From: Lachnospiraceae bacterium MC2017
GTDB taxonomy: Bacteria; Bacillota; Clostridia; Lachnospirales; Lachnospiraceae
DNA: 64,000 nucleotides
Assembly: GCA_000701625.1 (NCBI GenBank)
Contig: JNJK01000007.1
Span: 124,001 to 188,000, forward strand
Direction of reading: 5' to 3'
The notes beneath the pieces are model-generated. The model made no database searches and was not told where the DNA came from. It saw only the letters and a list, made by a program, of their open reading frames with translations. How positions within the stretch are numbered: the first letter of the stretch is position 1; each line of letters opens with the position of its first letter. The position numbers and the translations under genes were made by a program. Below, one piece after another: positions 62,701 to 64,000 of this stretch.

Positions 62701-64000
62701 ATGAAATTAAGAAATCTTGTGATCAAGGCGCTTACTGCGGCAACGATCGCTGCATTGGCAGTAACACCGGTGGCAGCGGAAGAACTAAATGGGGGCAAAA
62801 CGACAGCAGGAGCAGCAGAAGAGACAAAGACCTGTAAAACCGGATACATTCATCTGCCGGCAGAGGATGAAGCAGAGATGACCGATGCGGATATCTCTTT
62901 CTCAGAGATACAGAGACTTAAAGTTGAGACAGAGAAATCCGGATCAGCCTACGAGCCGACGAAAAATATCCCTGACAGATTTCCGGGTGAAACCGATGAG
63001 GAAGCAGAAACTATCCTTCAGACAAAGTATCCGGAGGTCAGGGATCAGGCGGAATTCGGAACTTGTTGGGCACACAGTACGATAGGTTGTGCTGAGTTTT
63101 CAGATATAGCTCATGGTGATGCTGATAATAGCATAGATTTAAGTGAGTTATATCTGGCATATGGAATATTCAGAACTCAGAAAAATCCTGTAGTTGGAAA
63201 TGACGAAGCAGAAGGCGGAGTGACTTTCACCGGAAGCGATGCAGATGTTCTTGATAATGGTGGAAATGCCTGGCTTACCGCACAGTATCTGACTAAGGGT
63301 TTTGGCTATGTATCGGAGAATGAACTTCCATATACATCAAGCAAAAGTGACAGCAGATTTGATGAAAACGGAAATCTTAAGGTTGATATCGATGAACTTA
63401 AGGAAAAATCTGTACTGCAGTTGTCTGATATGAGCGTTTGCGACATAACCACAGATAACGGGAGGAAGATTGCGAAGGAAGCGATAATGCAAAATGGCAT
63501 GGTAGGTGTGTCTTATTACGCAGATTCACTTTCTTCACCGTATTATAACGAAATATATGCCGCTTATAATAATGATGAATATGAAAACTCGAATCATCAG
63601 GTAGCTATAGTGGGTTGGAATGATGATTTTCCGAGCGATTACTTTGCATCAGGTCATCAGCCTATGTATGATGGAGCGTGGCTTGTTCGAAATAGCTGGG
63701 GAGATCCATCAAGGGAATTCTATGATGTATGTAATTATTTCTGGCTCTCATATGAAGATGCAAGTTTAAGCAGTGTATATATCTATGATGTTAAGGAAAA
63801 AAATAATTACGACAATAACTATTATTACGATACCCAGATACATAACTGGAACGCTCTTACAAGTGATTCGACCGTTGCAAATGTATTTAAGGTGCAGGAT
63901 GACGGAAATGAGAAGCTTACAGAAGTAACAATAGAAGTTATGAAAGCTACGGATTACGAGATAAATATATATAGAAATTTGTCAGATGATGGTAATCCTG
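62701..64000 (+). CDS. Secreted C1A cysteine protease, paralog 3 (3' end outside window)
   Basis: 433 residues visible, open to the window end. AAGGA precedes the ATG. Signal peptide to about 26 (ALTAATIAALAVTPVAA). The paralog segment ISFSEIQRLKV comes next. Then the protease core: DQAEFGTCWAHS near 120, SNHQVAIVGWND near 305, LVRNSWGD near 335, followed by the lectin-like part (DNNYYYDTQIH, NDNGNEKLTE-like) up to the cut. In the oxyanion segment it has QAEFGTCW where paralogs have QGNFGTCW or QGDFGTCW; the Gln and Cys are kept. Confidence 0.85.
   Translation, partial: MKLRNLVIKALTAATIAALAVTPVAAEELNGGKTTAGAAEETKTCKTGYIHLPAEDEAEMTDADISFSEIQRLKVETEKSGSAYEPTKNIPDRFPGETDEEAETILQTKYPEVRDQAEFGTCWAHSTIGCAEFSDIAHGDADNSIDLSELYLAYGIFRTQKNPVVGNDEAEGGVTFTGSDADVLDNGGNAWLTAQYLTKGFGYVSENELPYTSSKSDSRFDENGNLKVDIDELKEKSVLQLSDMSVCDITTDNGRKIAKEAIMQNGMVGVSYYADSLSSPYYNEIYAAYNNDEYENSNHQVAIVGWNDDFPSDYFASGHQPMYDGAWLVRNSWGDPSREFYDVCNYFWLSYEDASLSSVYIYDVKEKNNYDNNYYYDTQIHNWNALTSDSTVANVFKVQDDGNEKLTEVTIEVMKATDYEINIYRNLSDDGNP

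Overview
The window looks like a chromosome segment of a rumen or gut Lachnospiraceae bacterium, close to Butyrivibrio or Pseudobutyrivibrio. This is an inference from the moderate-to-low GC, strong AGGAGG-type ribosome binding sites, clostridial-type proteins (PxpABC, PdxST with a MocR regulator, YhfC, PF09820 AAA/PDDEXK protein, C1A proteases with a lectin-like domain), and the absence of any outer-membrane protein. No rRNA, tRNA, CRISPR array or prophage was seen.

Layout. 1-3510: 3' part of a copper P-type ATPase with a fused C-terminal copper chaperone domain, a convergent ketopantoate reductase and a small membrane protein. 3603-14830: the most unusual region. It encodes an HTH protein, an FHA protein and two Ser/Thr kinases with polytopic membrane tails. 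A class I c-di-GMP riboswitch with its own terminator follows, then a GrpE-like factor, a short Hsp70, two membrane proteins (one ending in an SH3b domain) and a membrane-anchored J-domain protein. Together this is a kinase plus private Hsp70/GrpE/J machine, apparently under c-di-GMP control. 15052-20215: 5-oxoprolinase genes pxpB, pxpC and pxpA interleaved with two genes matching the two halves of D-glutamate cyclase, followed by a D-amino-acid aminotransferase.

20227-27550: a PadR regulator with a clear palindromic operator and a SEDS (FtsW/RodA-like) protein carrying a permease-prefix N-terminus; then, on the minus strand, a PTS EIIBC, a 6-phospho-beta-glucosidase and an AraC-GH39 regulator. 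27590-29569: an IS200/IS605-type element with divergent tnpA and tnpB. 29724-34389: a YhfC intramembrane protease, two unrecognised genes, and an XRE/ImmA-IrrE/PIN three-gene module. 34390-34936: an orphan Fur-box-like promoter region next to a decayed secreted-protein gene.

35940-42030: an intracellular GH5 glycosidase, a long intergenic inverted repeat, a MocR regulator divergent from pdxS-pdxT, a glycyl-radical-enzyme activase without its partner, and an SGNH hydrolase. 42281-64000: a secretion-rich region with three paralogous secreted C1A proteases (the last runs off the window), a TetR regulator, a 1637-residue secreted repeat protein, an AAA/PDDEXK protein, a YbaK deacylase, a 5'-nucleotidase lipoprotein, and a MoxR-DUF58-VWA-VWA-TPR (Bat-like) operon whose genes overlap end to end.
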